Of a stretch of DNA of 64,000 nt, positions 15,646 to 28,235 are shown one piece after another; positions within the stretch are counted from its first letter, which is position 1, and every line of letters begins with the position of its first letter. The DNA comes from Amyelois transitella (Eukaryota > Arthropoda > Insecta > Lepidoptera > Pyralidae): contig NC_083507.1 in NCBI RefSeq assembly GCF_032362555.1, forward strand, positions 2,855,001 through 2,919,000, written 5' to 3'. Position numbers and translations under genes: made by a program. The notes under the pieces were generated by a model, which was not told where the DNA came from, did no database searches, and saw only the letters and a list, made by a program, of their open reading frames with translations.

Positions 15646-16873
15646 GACCCTCTCTCTAATCAAAAATGATAAGAAATGTGCCCATTTAGATTTGGACCTC
15701 AAGAAGTAATTTGGCTTTGATTCTAGGCAAGCAATGTGTTAATATAATAAATATAAAAACAAAGGTATTATGTTCCATTTATTTAAAGAATAAATTCATA
15801 CAAAATCTGTTTTACAAATTCCATAACAAGAAACTGGATATATCACAGACTTGGGAGGGAAGACGCGGTCACAAAATCAATGGACAAAAGCCATACAAGT
15901 AGGTTTTACCAAATATTGTAGGTATTATTAAGTTACTAGGTATATTTATCGTAAAAAGGCACAATGTGTACAAAAATAATGTAAGTAAATATTTGATTTA
16001 TTATGATGTAGTTAATATACCTAAAGGATAATACACTAGGTACATACCTAGTTCATATACATAGAAGACCACATAAAAATATATACCACATTGATATGTT
16101 TAAGTACCTACCACAAAAAAGTATTGTATGTTTTTTTGCCCTCTGTACCTGAGCGGTTGCTATCTTTTTATTAAATAGCGTATAAATAGTATATCAAAAA
16201 CCCGTGTTGATTCTTATAATAAACTTATTACATACCTATTATGCACACATCCATCCACCTTAACATGTTATTTGCGAATATATATTTTTATTTGTTCATT
16301 AATTGTTTTATCTATTTTAAAACCGTTACATGGTCATCATGGTCTTAAATAAAAAAAATTTAGCTTTAACTTACTCGATTTTATCGATAGGTATTGCAAC
16401 AAAAAGCCTATTCCTGTGGAGTTCATTAACATTTGTATTACAAAGTTTCTTTTAATAAATTCGATCATCCTATCTATTCTAAAAATGAATTAGAAACCTC
16501 ATAGTACCTAATACCTTTGAGCTGCGTAAGACCGGATTTACCATACAAATCTATTACAACATATCGGTACAGCTGAGGTATATGTATAGCTATATGGGCC
16601 ACATAGCCGACAATATGGCCAGTAAAAAGTTAAGCACATTGATTTCGCCATCCATATTTTCAGCAAAATACATTAAACCCGACTTAAAGAGTATCTGCTC
16701 ATTTCACATTGTTCTGAAGCTCACTTATTTCCATTAAAATTATCTTATAAAACTTATTGTCACACTTATCAGTAATGTGGTAAGTAGAACCTTAAACTCA
16801 ATCCATATTCAACATTTGAAACGGACAATAACGATTAATATCAAAATAATTGTGTAGGAGTTTGAGCGAAGCT
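15646..16873. other. intergenic, nothing recognised
   Basis: AT-rich sequence between the Fcf2 gene and the SDR gene; no supported exon or recognised repeat. Confidence 0.5.
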
Positions 16874-19800
16874 TTAAAATCCACCAGTGATGTCAATCGA
16901 AGCTCCCGTGATGAAAGAACTCTTGTCGGAACTAAGGAATGCTATGAGTTCGGCCACCTCTGAAAAAACACAAGGATCAAATAAAAATATTTATTAATTT
17001 GATTTCAGAAATCATAATTATATGTAACGGCAACTGAGGCGCAGCGGTAGTACGCTTGTCTGTGACACTGGAGTTCCCGGGTTCGAATCCCGGCGAGGAT
17101 GAGAAAAGAAGTTTTCTGATTGGCCTGGGTCTTGGATGTTTATCTATATAAGTATTTATGATAAAATATAGTATCGTTGAGTTAGTATCTCGTAACACAA
17201 GTTTTTTAACTTACTTCGAGGCTAACTCAATCAGTGTTATTTGTCCCGTATATATTTATCTATATTCTTATTTGTGTATGCATTTAAATATATGTATATC
17301 TTTTTCGGTGTAATTATTTGAATCTCAATTCCATTATAAAGCCATACAGACTTTTGGCTCTATTTACCCCGCAAGGGATATTCGTGATGTACGTATGTAT
17401 GTACTTACTTATATTTGTGCATTTTTCTCTCAAATTGACTTCAAATTATTTATCTCTTTGCTATTTACCAAAGGTTGACTAATAGAGAATGCTTTTAGCA
17501 TTAAGGTCACCTATTTTACATTCGAGGTTCACTAAAGTGTTAAATAAATAGATAAAATTCCTCACCAGATGGTTTTCCAAGCCGGCCCAGGGGTACCATT
17601 TTCAGCATGCCCTGCAGTACCTTCTCCGGAACAGTTTGGATGATCGGCGTGTCAATAAAGCCAGGCAGAATTGCGTTCACTCTGAAAAAATTATCACAAG
17701 TATATTATAAATTATTACAGGCATGATCAAAAAGGTCTCATTGAATTTGTTCGATGTACTAATAGCTAGACTCAATTCCTTCATTAAGCCATGCAGCTGA
17801 ACGTGGCCTTTCAGTCTCCGACTCCGCGAATCAGACTAGCACTTGGCCAGTTTTTTACCTTACATACATATGGTCACGTCTATATCCCTTGCGGGGTAGA
17901 CAGAGCCACCAGTCTTGAAGACTGAATGGCCACATTCAGCTATTTGGCTTAATGATAGAATTGCTAGCCCATCGCCTAAAAAAGAATCCCAAGTTTGTAA
18001 GCCTATCCCTAAGTCGCCTTTTACGACATTCATGGGAAAGAGACGGAGTGGTTCTATTCTTTTTTGTATTGGAGCCAGGAACCACACGACACTTACCTTA
18101 TATTAAATTTGCCCAACTCTTTAGCAGCTGACTGCGACATGGCGACCACGCCGGCCTTGCTTCCAGCATAATTTGTTTGACCTAAAAATAAATTGAAATT
18201 AATAAAATCTCTTTCAATCCACATTCATAACTTTCTTCATACAAGCTCGTCGGTTTCAGGGGCGTCCTTGTGAAAGGTCAGGTCATGAACTTTCTCAAGG
18301 ATGCCATTTGATTAATTAACAGTTTTTGCTATTAACCCTAATACTCATTTGTATTGAGAATTTCTTTTTTATTATTAAAATACATTTTATGATTGTTTAC
18401 CTCTCTAGTTTCTACCTAAACAAATGGACTTTAGTACGATTATTATATAAATGGGATATAAATAAAATACAATGAATAATGTAACAGATAAGTGAAATTT
18501 ATCGGCGTTCTCACTTTAGTATCATGTCTTGCATAATCTTTTTTTATTGGAGCTAGATAAAATTATATGAACAAACACAATCATTTTATTTTTTTATTAT
18601 GAAGTGAGTGTTCACGTAAAATAGTAATATATAAATAAGTAAATTATCATTTAGTTAACTAGTTTCTTACATACACACATATGGTCACGTCTATCTCCCT
18701 TGCGGGGTGGACAGAGCCAACAGTCTTGAAAAGACTGAATGGCCACGTTCAGCTTTTTGGCTGAACGATAGAATTGAGATTCAACTGGTGACAGGTTGCT
18801 AGCCCATCGCCTAAAAAATAATCCCAAGTTTCTAAGCCTATCCCTTAGTCGCCTTTTACGACATCCATGGGAAAGAGATGGAGTGGTCCTATTCTTTTTT
18901 ATTGGTGCCGGGAACCACACGGTACACTAGTTTCTTTATTAAATAATTTACTAGCGATCGTTAAAAACTATAGGTACTATACTGTTATGTACTAATCGTA
19001 TAGTATTTGCTTTTACCAGCAGCTTCGCCCGCTAATAATGTCCTTCTGCAGACTCTTAATAACAAAAAATAATAAATATGCAAAATTTTAAGATTGATTC
19101 AGCAGAAAACGCGTGAAGGCACAACTTACTTTCGCATTTGCAACATTAGTAGGGCTACATGAGATAAAACTTTATCAACGAATACACCAAAGTAGCAATT
19201 ATAAGGATCCGAAGTGTGAGAAGCTCGAGATGTTAAGTTTTCGCTCACCCATTCTATGACCGACAATGGCGAAAGCTTACCTACCTAGCGCACTAACAAA
19301 AATGCTGAAGAGTTAAAAAACATATTGAATACCCCATTTTTTTTTATTAAAATAGATACTTAGAATAAATAAGAATACACACCAATATTTCCATATTTGC
19401 CGACAATCGACGAAATGTTAACGATGGATCCAGGCAGTGAAGCTTCTGTCATTGCCTTGGCAAAGGCTTGCATGACGAGGAATGTGCCCTGCAAAAAAAA
19501 GTTTTTATGATATTTGCCAATAACTTGTCTCGGACAGTAGCAAGTTTCGTTTGATATAACCGATGCTCTTACGGTGAGGGGAGTATAAAAACCTTACTTT
19601 CCCAAACCACGAAGTCCTCTCCAGAGAATTTTATACGTAACTGGAACTAACGCCAGGAGGAAGATCATTATACATATAAGATTGTTATTCATTTAAATAT
19701 TACCAGACATCACTTTGTGATTTCGATTCGTGAAAATTTTGAGTTACCTAAAACAAAACAATGGCGAACATAGCCCAACATTTGCATACTAATACAATGC

Positions 19801-21456
19801 CTTCAAAGAAAAAGGTTATTGTCTTCTTGAACGGTAGTTAACCCGGGTTCAAACTCAGTCAAAAATAACCAATAATAAATTTAGGTAACAAGTCAATATT
19901 TAAAAAAAAAAGTGTGGTTCAAAATAAGTTAATGCTTTAAATGCTGTAAAAAGATTTGCCAAGTTTTTTAAGAACACAGGTCTAGCTTTACCTTTGACCT
20001 TCATTCAGGAGTAGGAATGTCATGTAAAACTCATTAGAATACTGCTCTCAGACACACACCTTTAAATTGACATTCTGAACTACACTGTAGTCTTCCTCAG
20101 ACATCTTCAGCAACCAGTTATCTCTGGTAATGCCAGCAGAGTTGATGACAATGGTCGGTGGAGACTTGTACTGCTGTAAAGTCGTCTGCACTAGTTTCTG
20201 TACAGCACCAGAATCAGATACATCCAGTTCTACTGCACTGTGTTCTGCACCTGTAACATTTTTATTCAAACAAAATCATCGCATAGTTGAGAGATTTTAA
20301 GTAGGTTATTCTTTGTGAAACCAAAAGGTATCTATAAAAAATGCATGGGTAGAAAAATTCATAATTAATGACAAAAAGCTACAAAGGTGTTTCATGGCAG
20401 ATGAAGTATTACTTTTATGGTCTTTGTAACAGGTTCCAGAGCTTCAAAATCAACAATTAAAAACTGTATGATGAAAGACCAATACATACATACATAATAA
20501 TCACATCTATATCCCTTGCAATGTAGCCTAAAGGGCAAAATTCAACTGTACAGCTTAATGATGGCATTGGGATTCAAAAAGTGACAGGTTGCTAGCCCAT
20601 CGCCTTCAAGAAGAATCCTAAATTTATTAGCCTATCCTTTAGTTGCCTTGTACAACATGCATAGGAAAGGGATAAAGAGGTCCTATTTTAAAGTGTCAGG
20701 AACCACACAACACATGGAGAAAGAATGATATTAAGTTCTAAATATTGAAACAAGTGACTCTTTCACTTCAAATTAAATTGTTAGTGTGGAATATATGGTC
20801 AAAGACCACTTACCATTTGATCCACTTGCTAGAGCTGTATGTTTTTTTATAGTTTCCACGGCTGAAGCATAATTTTTATCAGCCGCTATGACTGTTGCAC
20901 CTTCGCGAGATAACACTTGGCATGCTGCGCGGCCCAAACCAGATCCTGCACCTAAAGACAAATTTATTAAAAAAATACATTGTTCAATTGTTTTCTTTTT
21001 ACTGACTTTTTTATATGAGAAATATTGACGACTGTCAGGAGAGAAAATGGATTTAATGATGGAATATTGAAAGGGTTAATTGAAAACGGAAAGGAACAAA
21101 TTAAAACTGAGTGAAAGAATTTGTGAGTTCAATTTCAGCAAACAGAACATAAAGGCACTATACCTTAATTGTTAGGGATGAATAAGAAGATAAGGAGGAA
21201 GAAGTAATCCATCAAAATAATGCCTTTCCCTTTGGAATAAAGGATATTATAATTTTTTAATCATTAAGAGAAAGATAGGTTATGTTATCAATAGAAATTA
21301 TTCGTAAAACAAAAATTATATGGATGCTTATAATAGTACCTAGTACCTATCGAAGATTTAATAGATATAAGTATAGAAATTGCTTGATTGAAACTCTATT
21401 CAGTTCAACTCACCAGTGACTAGAGCAAGTTTTCCAGCTACTAAACCAGTCGACAT
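16874..21456 (-). CDS. short-chain dehydrogenase/reductase, HSD17B8-like, 7 exons
   Basis: In transcription order the exons are 21414-21456, 20814-20951, 20060-20250, 19383-19488, 18097-18181, 17566-17681 and 16874-16959; phases join to give 254 residues. The classical SDR fold is complete. The cofactor motif is TGAGSGLG (14-21), NSAG is at 97-100, the catalytic Ser is S151 in NISSIVG, and the Tyr-Lys pair is Y164/K168 in YAGSK. The loop LPGFIDTP and the end [10 protein letters not shown] follow. Length and sequence fit 17-beta-hydroxysteroid dehydrogenase 8. In vertebrates that enzyme oxidises estradiol in vitro and, with CBR4, forms the 3-ketoacyl-ACP reductase of mitochondrial fatty acid synthesis. 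A role in mitochondrial fatty acid synthesis is therefore more likely here than steroid metabolism; related FabG-like SDRs are a possible alternative. Introns carry SINE A (intron 6), family C copies (introns 2, 4 and 5) and a SINE B fragment (intron 3). Confidence 0.9.
17028..17265 (+). mobile_element. SINE family A in intron 6 of the SDR gene
   Basis: Head 'ctgaggcgcagcggtagtacgc' and B box 'gggttcgaatcccgg', then the family A body to 'gtgttatttgtcccgtata'. It lies antisense to the gene. Confidence 0.85.
17312..17400. repeat. family C fragment with (TATG) tail
   Basis: Only the block from 'tatttgaatctcaattccat' to 'ccccgcaagggata' and a short 'gtacgtatgtatgtac' tail are present. Confidence 0.6.
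17866..18090 (+). repeat. family C copy in intron 5 of the SDR gene
   Basis: Nearly complete: 'ggtcacgtctatatcccttg', 'cagtcttgaagactgaatggccac', 'cgccttttacgacattcatggg' and 'gagccaggaaccacacgac'. The end lies within a few bases of the exon 5 donor site at 18096. Confidence 0.8.
18668..18925 (+). repeat. family C copy in intron 4 of the SDR gene
   Basis: A good full-length example from 'cacatatggtcacgtctat' to 'gtgccgggaaccacacggtac'. It shows the small terminal inverted sequence GTGCCG/CGGTAC at the non-microsatellite end. Confidence 0.8.
19555..19675 (+). repeat. SINE family B fragment, intron 3 of the SDR gene
   Basis: Blocks 'accgatgctcttacggtgaggg', 'ctctccagagaattt' and 'ggaactaacgccaggaggaagatcat' are parts of family B in correct order with internal loss. 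Confidence 0.6.
20490..20718 (+). repeat. family C copy in intron 2 of the SDR gene
   Basis: From 'catacatacataataatcacatctatatcccttg' to 'tcaggaaccacacaac', more diverged than the copies at 17866 and 18668. Confidence 0.75.
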
Positions 21457-22706
21457 TTTATATGTCCACTTATAAAATCAACAACGAACTAAAAAGTTAT
21501 AAGGATTTGACTTTGAACTGTAAAGGCGGTGACACTGCGCAAGTGCCGCGGGTGGTTTTGATGTGGTGTGAACTTGAATAAATCTTGATTTGATAAGCCC
21601 TGCCTATTACAGAACCTACTACTGATAAGAAATGTCACTGTCATGTTACCTGCCACTTGCGTCTGCGCAACAAAGCAAAATAATGACTTTGACATCTGAG
21701 TGGACCGTCTCAAACTTTTCCTTTTATATAGGGCCGGGCCGTGCCCATCCCACAATTTTTATTCTGCTATAATTTATGTTGGGCAAACCAGCAATTAAAA
21801 GGGTCTAGAGCCCACTTTAACTAAACTTAAACTAAGTAAAACTCCCCAGGGTTATTAAAAGACATTGTCTATGAAATATATATCATTTTGTATTTATTTT
21901 GTACTTATCATCATTGTTATTTATATGGTTCATGTTTATATCACAACAGAGCCATCCTGAATGTACATTATTTCAGAAGGAATAATACAGAGGTAGTAAA
22001 CAGTGTAGCAAAATTACACCACAGTTATAAAATGTTTGTGTGTGTGTATAAGTGATTTTATATGGGTAATCCATCCTTTGCTTATCAAGGAGTTATAGTA
22101 TAATATGAACATGATACAATTTATTTTACCACCTTTGCATTATGTTACCTGTTTCCATAGCTGTCTTTGCTGTGAATAAAAATACAAAATTAGACTTAAG
22201 AGAAAGATTATGGATCTTACAATAAAAGGCAGATGGATTCAATATTACTAAAACATGAGAAATTTGCATTATGGTATATTGTTTCATTATTCATTTGCAA
22301 CAATATTGCACTTGTCTACTATGTATATAAATAGACATTTCAATACTTTAAGCTTTTTACAAACTTTTTAGAAAATAATTCTTCCAGACTTTGTCTGTGC
22401 ATCAATTTTACTTGCTAAGTGCGTCTAATTCAGTTCAAATACATATAAAACTATTTTCTCAAAGAAAATATTTGCCCTACCTACTCTAATTTTATCTTAG
22501 TGATTTCTCAATAAATTTTTGTTTCATATATTTAATATGTCCATAATAATTAATCACATGAGTTACTTTAACCCTTTACACATCCAAAATGCAATGTATA
22601 TGGCACATATATGTAAGATATAAGATGGTTAATGGGTTAAAGTACCCAGTTACAGAAGTTGTCACTTTTCCTTATTTTAATAATATAAAGTTTCGGTATT
22701 TAAATT
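21457..22706. other. spacer between the SDR promoter and the zucchini 3' end
   Basis: Both flanking genes are on the - strand, so this should hold the SDR promoter and the zucchini 3'UTR. No TE copy is recognised here. Short open frames look accidental. Confidence 0.5.
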
Positions 22707-23336
22707 TTAATCAACAATAGGCTTAAATGCTACCCACAGTTTTTCAAACTCTTCTTTATATTGTCTCACAAGCTCTTGCTGTGAAGTGACTGCTACATCT
22801 TCCCAGTTACCGTTCAATGCCTGATTGGTCCAATTTAATGAACCCATCATAACCAATGGAGTTGCAAATTCTTGTTCACTTGAAGCATCTATGAGAATAA
22901 ATTTATGGTGCATCAAATTAGTTGATTTCATCCACCGCACTGGGATACCATGTTTCTCCAATTTTCTAATGTTTGAGCCTGACGAATAGGCCATATCAGC
23001 ATCCACAATAATTCTTATTTTGACTCCTTTAAGACGCATCTTCATTACAGCATTGGTAAGGTCTAAATTGGTTAACACATACATGCATATATCCATGGTA
23101 TATTTTGGAGTATTTAAATAGTAAAGTAACCTTTCCATGCTTTGAGTGATACTACAACGGGAATATTTACTCCTTTTCAACCCTCTGTCATTGTAAGAAA
23201 ACATAATCACCTCATGAATTTCTTTTTGTACCTTTTTCTTAGTACTCGCTGCTATTATGTATTTGTAAGCAATATGCGATCCAAATGCGAAAGTAATGGT
23301 TAACAAAAACAGGTTGAAGTAAGTTGATAACGGCAT
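22707..23336 (-). CDS. zuc: zucchini / mitochondrial PLD6-like endonuclease
   Basis: Single-exon gene of 209 residues. A hydrophobic N-terminal segment (about 6-30) followed by lysines fits the outer mitochondrial membrane anchor of Zucchini/PLD6. The single phospholipase D catalytic motif is H143-x-K145-x4-D150 in HHKFILID, followed by GSLNWTNQAL (165-174) and NWEDVAV, as in this family. Zucchini is the nuclease that makes piRNA 3' ends and phased piRNAs on the mitochondrial surface; in vertebrates PLD6 has also been described as a cardiolipin hydrolase. The enzyme works as a homodimer, one HKD motif per subunit. The length (about 210-250 in the family) and intact motif suggest a working gene. 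The start was chosen because it opens the membrane anchor and the frame has no upstream extension. It lies about 450 bases from the Prrx-like gene on the same strand, with no sign of joint regulation. Confidence 0.88.
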   Translation of the reverse strand: MPLSTYFNLFLLTITFAFGSHIAYKYIIAASTKKKVQKEIHEVIMFSYNDRGLKRSKYSRCSITQSMERLLYYLNTPKYTMDICMYVLTNLDLTNAVMKMRLKGVKIRIIVDADMAYSSGSNIRKLEKHGIPVRWMKSTNLMHHKFILIDASSEQEFATPLVMMGSLNWTNQALNGNWEDVAVTSQQELVRQYKEEFEKLWVAFKPIVD

Positions 23337-23783
23337 TATGTCTTTGGTAAATTTCAGAACTTAACGAATTACTGATTGATACACAAACACTACCTCATAT
23401 TCTTTTACAAAGTTCTTCATTATACCGCCAACTCTGCAAATCAAATGTTTTGTTAGATTTTGATTTGTTGGTTGACAATCATCAACATCTCTATTTTACC
23501 GCTCTTTTGACATTGACTATGACATATGTTAATCATAATATTTTGCTTTTTGTTTTACTGTCCGTTTAAACCCGTCCCCAAGTTTATTTCCGCACACTTC
23601 ACTATATGTCACTGGCATGGAAAATCTCAATATTAGGAATGTTACAAATAAATTAGGCATATACGAAATTATTAGATCATAATTATTATGTTATTGATCG
23701 GGGTGAAATAAAACAAATGTATAGGTACATGAAACGATATTATTTACAAGTTTTATGAAGACAGGCAGTCAGGAGGTCAAATA

Positions 23784-26700
23784 TCATAAACTTATATTAT
23801 TTACACTAAAATCATGTGGTCTCAATCTTAAATTCAGATTGTACGAACTATGATGAGCTGGTTGCAATGGTCCACTGTAGCCACCAATCAGAGCACAGGA
23901 TCCGTAGCTATTTTCACTTGGCCCACCATAACTAACCATACTTTGCCCCATCAGAGTATTAGAATTGGGCACATATTGCCTACTGCCCATATTCTGCATC
24001 ATCAGAGAGTAGTCATTTTGATATAAACCAGAGTTGGGTATTGGGAGCCCCAGATTTAGATTTAAGTTATTGGCTTGAAAATGATGCAGCCAGGGTTCCT
24101 TGGTATTTCTTGGGAAGTCTTGTCGTGGCTCAACTTGGTGGGGAATCCCTATTGGGACAGGGATTGGCTCTGGCGAACTCTGGCTGGTCGAACTTCTATG
24201 ACTGGAGATAGCAGACCTCTCGTTTCGTCGAAATTTTGCTCTTCTGTTTTGGAACCATACCTGAAATAAGGATTGATAAGAAAGTAAAAAAAAGTGTAAT
24301 TTCAGACATGCTTCAAGAGAAACATTATTTATTTGCACATTATATTTTGCAGTTTGTCATCTCTTGTTTTTACATTAGGTATTCAGAGGCTCGTTAAAAG
24401 TAATAATGTGATCAATAATTTTAAAGATATATCCCAGCAAATCAAATTAGTTAATAATAAAAAATTATAAACTTATACCTGTACCCTGGCTTCCGTCAAA
24501 TTAACCCTCGCAGCTAAGTCTTCCCTTACGAAGGCATCAGGGTAATGAGTCTTCTCAAAAACTTTCTCCAAAGCGGCCAGCTGCTGACTTGTGAACGTTG
24601 TCCTATTTCTTCTAGGCTTCTTCCTATCATCAGCCTTACCCTCTCTCTCTTCCTCCGATTCCTTCTGAACTTCTTTCTCTTTCGCACCCTTTACTTCGTC
24701 ATACTTCCGTCTCATGTCTTCATAAGCCATATAGCTAGGTTTGATGTACTGGCGTTGCAAGTCTTTTTGGTACCAAGTGATATCGTTTTGGTATGTCGGT
24801 TCATAGTTGCCGTTGATTTGACGACCTGCTGTCAAATGATGGAGTCTTAGAAGGCTGTCTTCATGACACTTGATCATTTGGAAGAGGTTGTGGTTTTCGG
24901 AGTAAGTTCCGTTGTTGACGTTGTAATTTACGGGCATTTGGGTTTTAGTCTCGTAATTCTTGGTGATAGGATCTTGTCTGCTGTTGTGAATTTCTGTGGA
25001 CAAAGATTTTTATCTTAATAATTAAGGTAGGTAATTCAATTTGTTTGGAATGAATATAAGTCCATGAACATTGGTCGAGTAGTTTAGCGTGAAGATAAAA
25101 CCATAAAGAAACTTTCTGCGCCATTGCATTTAAGTTAATCTGTTGACCATTCTTTGAAGGTTGACTGAGAAAGAACTCTTTTATGCTCTATCAATATGAA
25201 ATAAAATAAACTTAAGTATTGGTAGGTAATTAAAACCAGGTTAAAAGCTGCCTACTAACGTCGGCGCCAACCACTCGGTATCCACATAACACAGCCGGCA
25301 AAGAAATATATGAATGCAGCTCTTGTTGTTAGGCTAGGGTACCCACACATGCGAAATTTACAGCTTCACATACGTTACGATAGATTATGAATATGAGTAC
25401 CTACCAAAAAGAGCCTACATAATCTTCTTACACAAAAATATTATTATGAACTAGCATGTCAATTCTGGTTGACTTCTTACATACATACATACATAAAATC
25501 ACGCCTCTTTCCTGGAGGGGTAGGCAGAGACTACTTAAATACTGGTTGACTTCTTAAATGATAAATTAATATTTATTGGTTTATGGAATCTAACAGGAAG
25601 CAGAGCACTGAGTAAAACAAAATGTAACATCTTTGTAACATGTTTTCACAAATATTAATAAAATTAAAGATTGATAAAAGAAAGAGCTATGAGGATATAG
25701 CCGGGAGTAAAGTCAGGATGAAGAAGATACCAAGGTAGAACTAGCTTTTAACTGGATGCGCCCAACATCATGGTATTGGCTCGCTTATGACTAAATTAGT
25801 CTCGTTCCTAGTCATAAATCCAGTAGTATTTCGCAGATAGTGAGCGGAAAAGAGAAAAGTAAGTTAAGGGAAGGCCAGTTAAAACTTAACATAATATTAT
25901 AGGAATACTAACTTCTCAGACTGCACTAAGTAGGTACTATTGCTGGGAGAACGAGGGTCATGTATGCTGGGATGTATTTTCCCAATATTGCTGGCTTATA
26001 AATTCACCTAGTCAATTTAAATCACAAAGTTATGCGATACAGTTCAAATTGTCTTGTTTCCTCGAAAATTTATGAAATGGAAACCCTACAGTTCAACATG
26101 GTCGGTCGGCGCGCGCGCAGCCCTATCAATTTGCGCACACATGGTTTTGCGTGTGCGCTTCGACTGTTGTTCCTTGAATCTTGGTGGTCTTTGAGACGGA
26201 CTGCCGCTGTTTCATAAGTGGCTATGAAATTTTAATGCTGTCTAACTTAAAATATAAGGAAATATGCTTTCAGATCGACAAAAATACAGTAAAATAAATA
26301 TCTGTTTGCAAAAGTAACTAAACCAAACTAAAATAAAAAATGAACGATCCTAGGTTTGGTTCTAGACTACCTATATTTTTATCCTTTTACTGTGAAAATA
26401 ATACACGAACAAGAGCTTAACAAACAAAATTGAAAACCAAAATATAATATTTAAAACCTTTGTACTTATTTAACTTTAAAGTTCTTTTGGTATTATACAA
26501 AATTAGGTAGGTACTATATAATAATGTTATATTATTTTTAGTTTTTACTTATGAAGAACTTTACCGTTATTAATATTGAGCAAAAAAAACCATATTTATT
26601 TTACGATTCTAAAAAAATAATAATATCTCTTTTAAATTTTTAATATTTGTTTTTATAGTGGAAATAACGGAAATGCATACTTAATTTGTGAAAATTTCAG

Positions 26701-28235
26701 CTTTCTACGAGTATATATCGCGGTTTATGAGATACAGTCTGGTGGCAGACAGACGAACAGATAGACAGCGGAGGTTAAGTAATAATTAACGTCCCGTTTT
26801 TACCTTTAAGGTACGAAACCCTAAAAACTCTTAGTAATAGGAAGATGCTATACCTTTAAAATAAAAAGATGTCATCTTTGATTTTCATCATCTTTTTTCC
26901 TAACTCTACAGGAAAAAGGCATGAATTTATAGGTATGTGTATGTAACAAAACCCAGTTACTATATTCTTTAGTAGTAGGTACCTAGTTGTATACTGCCGT
27001 GCGATTCCCGGCACTAACATAAAAAAGAATAGGACCACTCCATCTCTTTACCATGCATGTCGTAAAAGGCGACTAAGAGATAGGCTTAAATAACTTGCAG
27101 TTCTTTTTTGGCAATGGCTAGCAACCTGTCAATATTTGAATCTCAATTCTATCTTTAAGTCGGACAGCTGAACGTGGCCTAGCAGTCTTTTCAAGACTGT
27201 TGGCTATGTCTACCCCGCAAGGGATATAGACAAGATTATAAGTAGGTATGTACATATGTAGTTGTTTTTATCGTTTGTTTATAATAACTGACGAACTACA
27301 GAAATGACAAAAGTCATTTTTTCAATAAAGATCTCGACTAGATTTTTGTAGATATAACTTATTATATAACTAGCTTTCCCCCACAGGTCCGCCCGCATTC
27401 AATTTTCCTTCTTATATTTGTATAAAGTTTCGTTAACCTATTATAACTGTTTAGCAGCGTGAACAAACAAAATCATGTACTTTTATTTTGTAATTTATTA
27501 TCTATATTAATTGGAATAGTTGGTTCTTAACCCAGACGGTAACATACGGAGATGGTAGGTAAGTACACATACCTACCTCTGTAAATTCTCCCATTATCAA
27601 AAACAATAAGTACCTACATGTATTTAGGCACTTAATGATTCCCAGTTTATTAGTTATTTAGAATTTTCTTAATAACATTTTTTCCTTCCTTCGTCACCTC
27701 TCTGAAGGGGAACCCGGGGTGCGTCAGATTGTTATACAAATCAACTCCCGTCTGAGTGCCACAAAATTTGCATTTGGATTTTACATAAGAGTTAGGGCCT
27801 TGCGTAAAATGTGTAGGATCAAGGTAAAAGTTAGACTAGATGAATGTGCCTATTAATTAAGTCGGCATTTATCCATAAATTTTCTTGATTACACTGTTGT
27901 TTGGTGAAAATCTATATATACCTAAATCCATTAACAATACGACATAAAATCATGGAGACAGTGTAAAAAAAAACACCTTGTTCTATGCGTATCAAGTGTC
28001 TATGACTGACCTACGCTGAGCGAACAGCTACGCTCAATTTCGTAGCAAAGATTATCTTTATGCTACAAATAGTGTCTACGATTGACCAACGACTCGCTTC
28101 GACGTGCACTTTTTATCACATTTTTTTTTATTTAGTTCTCGATGAAATTATAAAACTAAGTTATTATATTATGCATAGATGATATAAAAACTGAAATATA
28201 AATTTAATAATGTACTAACCTTTATTTGAATCCAT
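23784..28235 (-). CDS. Prrx-class paired-type homeobox transcription factor, 3 exons
   Basis: In transcription order the exons are 28220-28235, 24479-24993 and 23784-24260 (coding parts); phases join to give 335 residues. The homeodomain (about 132-191) begins PRRNRTTF and contains [34 protein letters not shown] and Gln at position 50. It differs from vertebrate PRRX1 at only about six positions. The split between VQ and VW inside recognition helix 3 is the usual intron position of paired-type genes. No paired box is present. The last residues ([14 protein letters not shown]) resemble a degenerate OAR motif. In Drosophila the corresponding gene is CG9876. It should be a nuclear DNA-binding regulator of mesoderm or neural fates; the target tissue in moths is unknown. 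The first coding exon gives only five residues and rests on phase, an ATG and a good donor, so an alternative upstream exon is possible. Intron 1 is 3.2 kb and contains old repeats. Confidence 0.87.
25480..25548. repeat. family C terminal fragment with (ACAT)n
   Basis: A short stretch 'catacatacataaaatcacgcctctttcc...ggtaggcagagact' is the microsatellite end of a family C-like repeat in Prrx-like intron 1. Confidence 0.5.
26695..26830. repeat. old interspersed repeat in Prrx-like intron 1
   Basis: The block from 'tatcgcggtttatgagatacag' through 'gacagacgaacagatagacagcgg' to 'aaggtacgaaaccct' has the form of a repeat common in moth genomes (gacagacgga...tacggaaccct). There is only one copy in this window, so assignment rests on general knowledge. 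Confidence 0.45.
26990..27262 (-). repeat. family C copy in Prrx-like intron 1
   Basis: From 'ctgccgtgcgattcccggcac' to 'ccccgcaagggatatagacaagatta' and a short 'gtatgtacatatg' tail, near full length. Confidence 0.75.
27995..28105. repeat. imperfect direct repeat with internal hairpin, near Prrx-like exon 1
   Basis: 'agtgtctatgactgacctacg' near 28000 returns as 'agtgtctacgattgaccaacg' near 28070. Between them 'gtagcaaagat' and 'atctttatgctac' can pair. It lies about 120 bases downstream of the first coding exon, inside intron 1. Confidence 0.5.

Noticed and set aside
22021-22050. GT-rich tract as a possible regulatory repeat
   Set aside because: Only a few GT units; nothing else supports a function.
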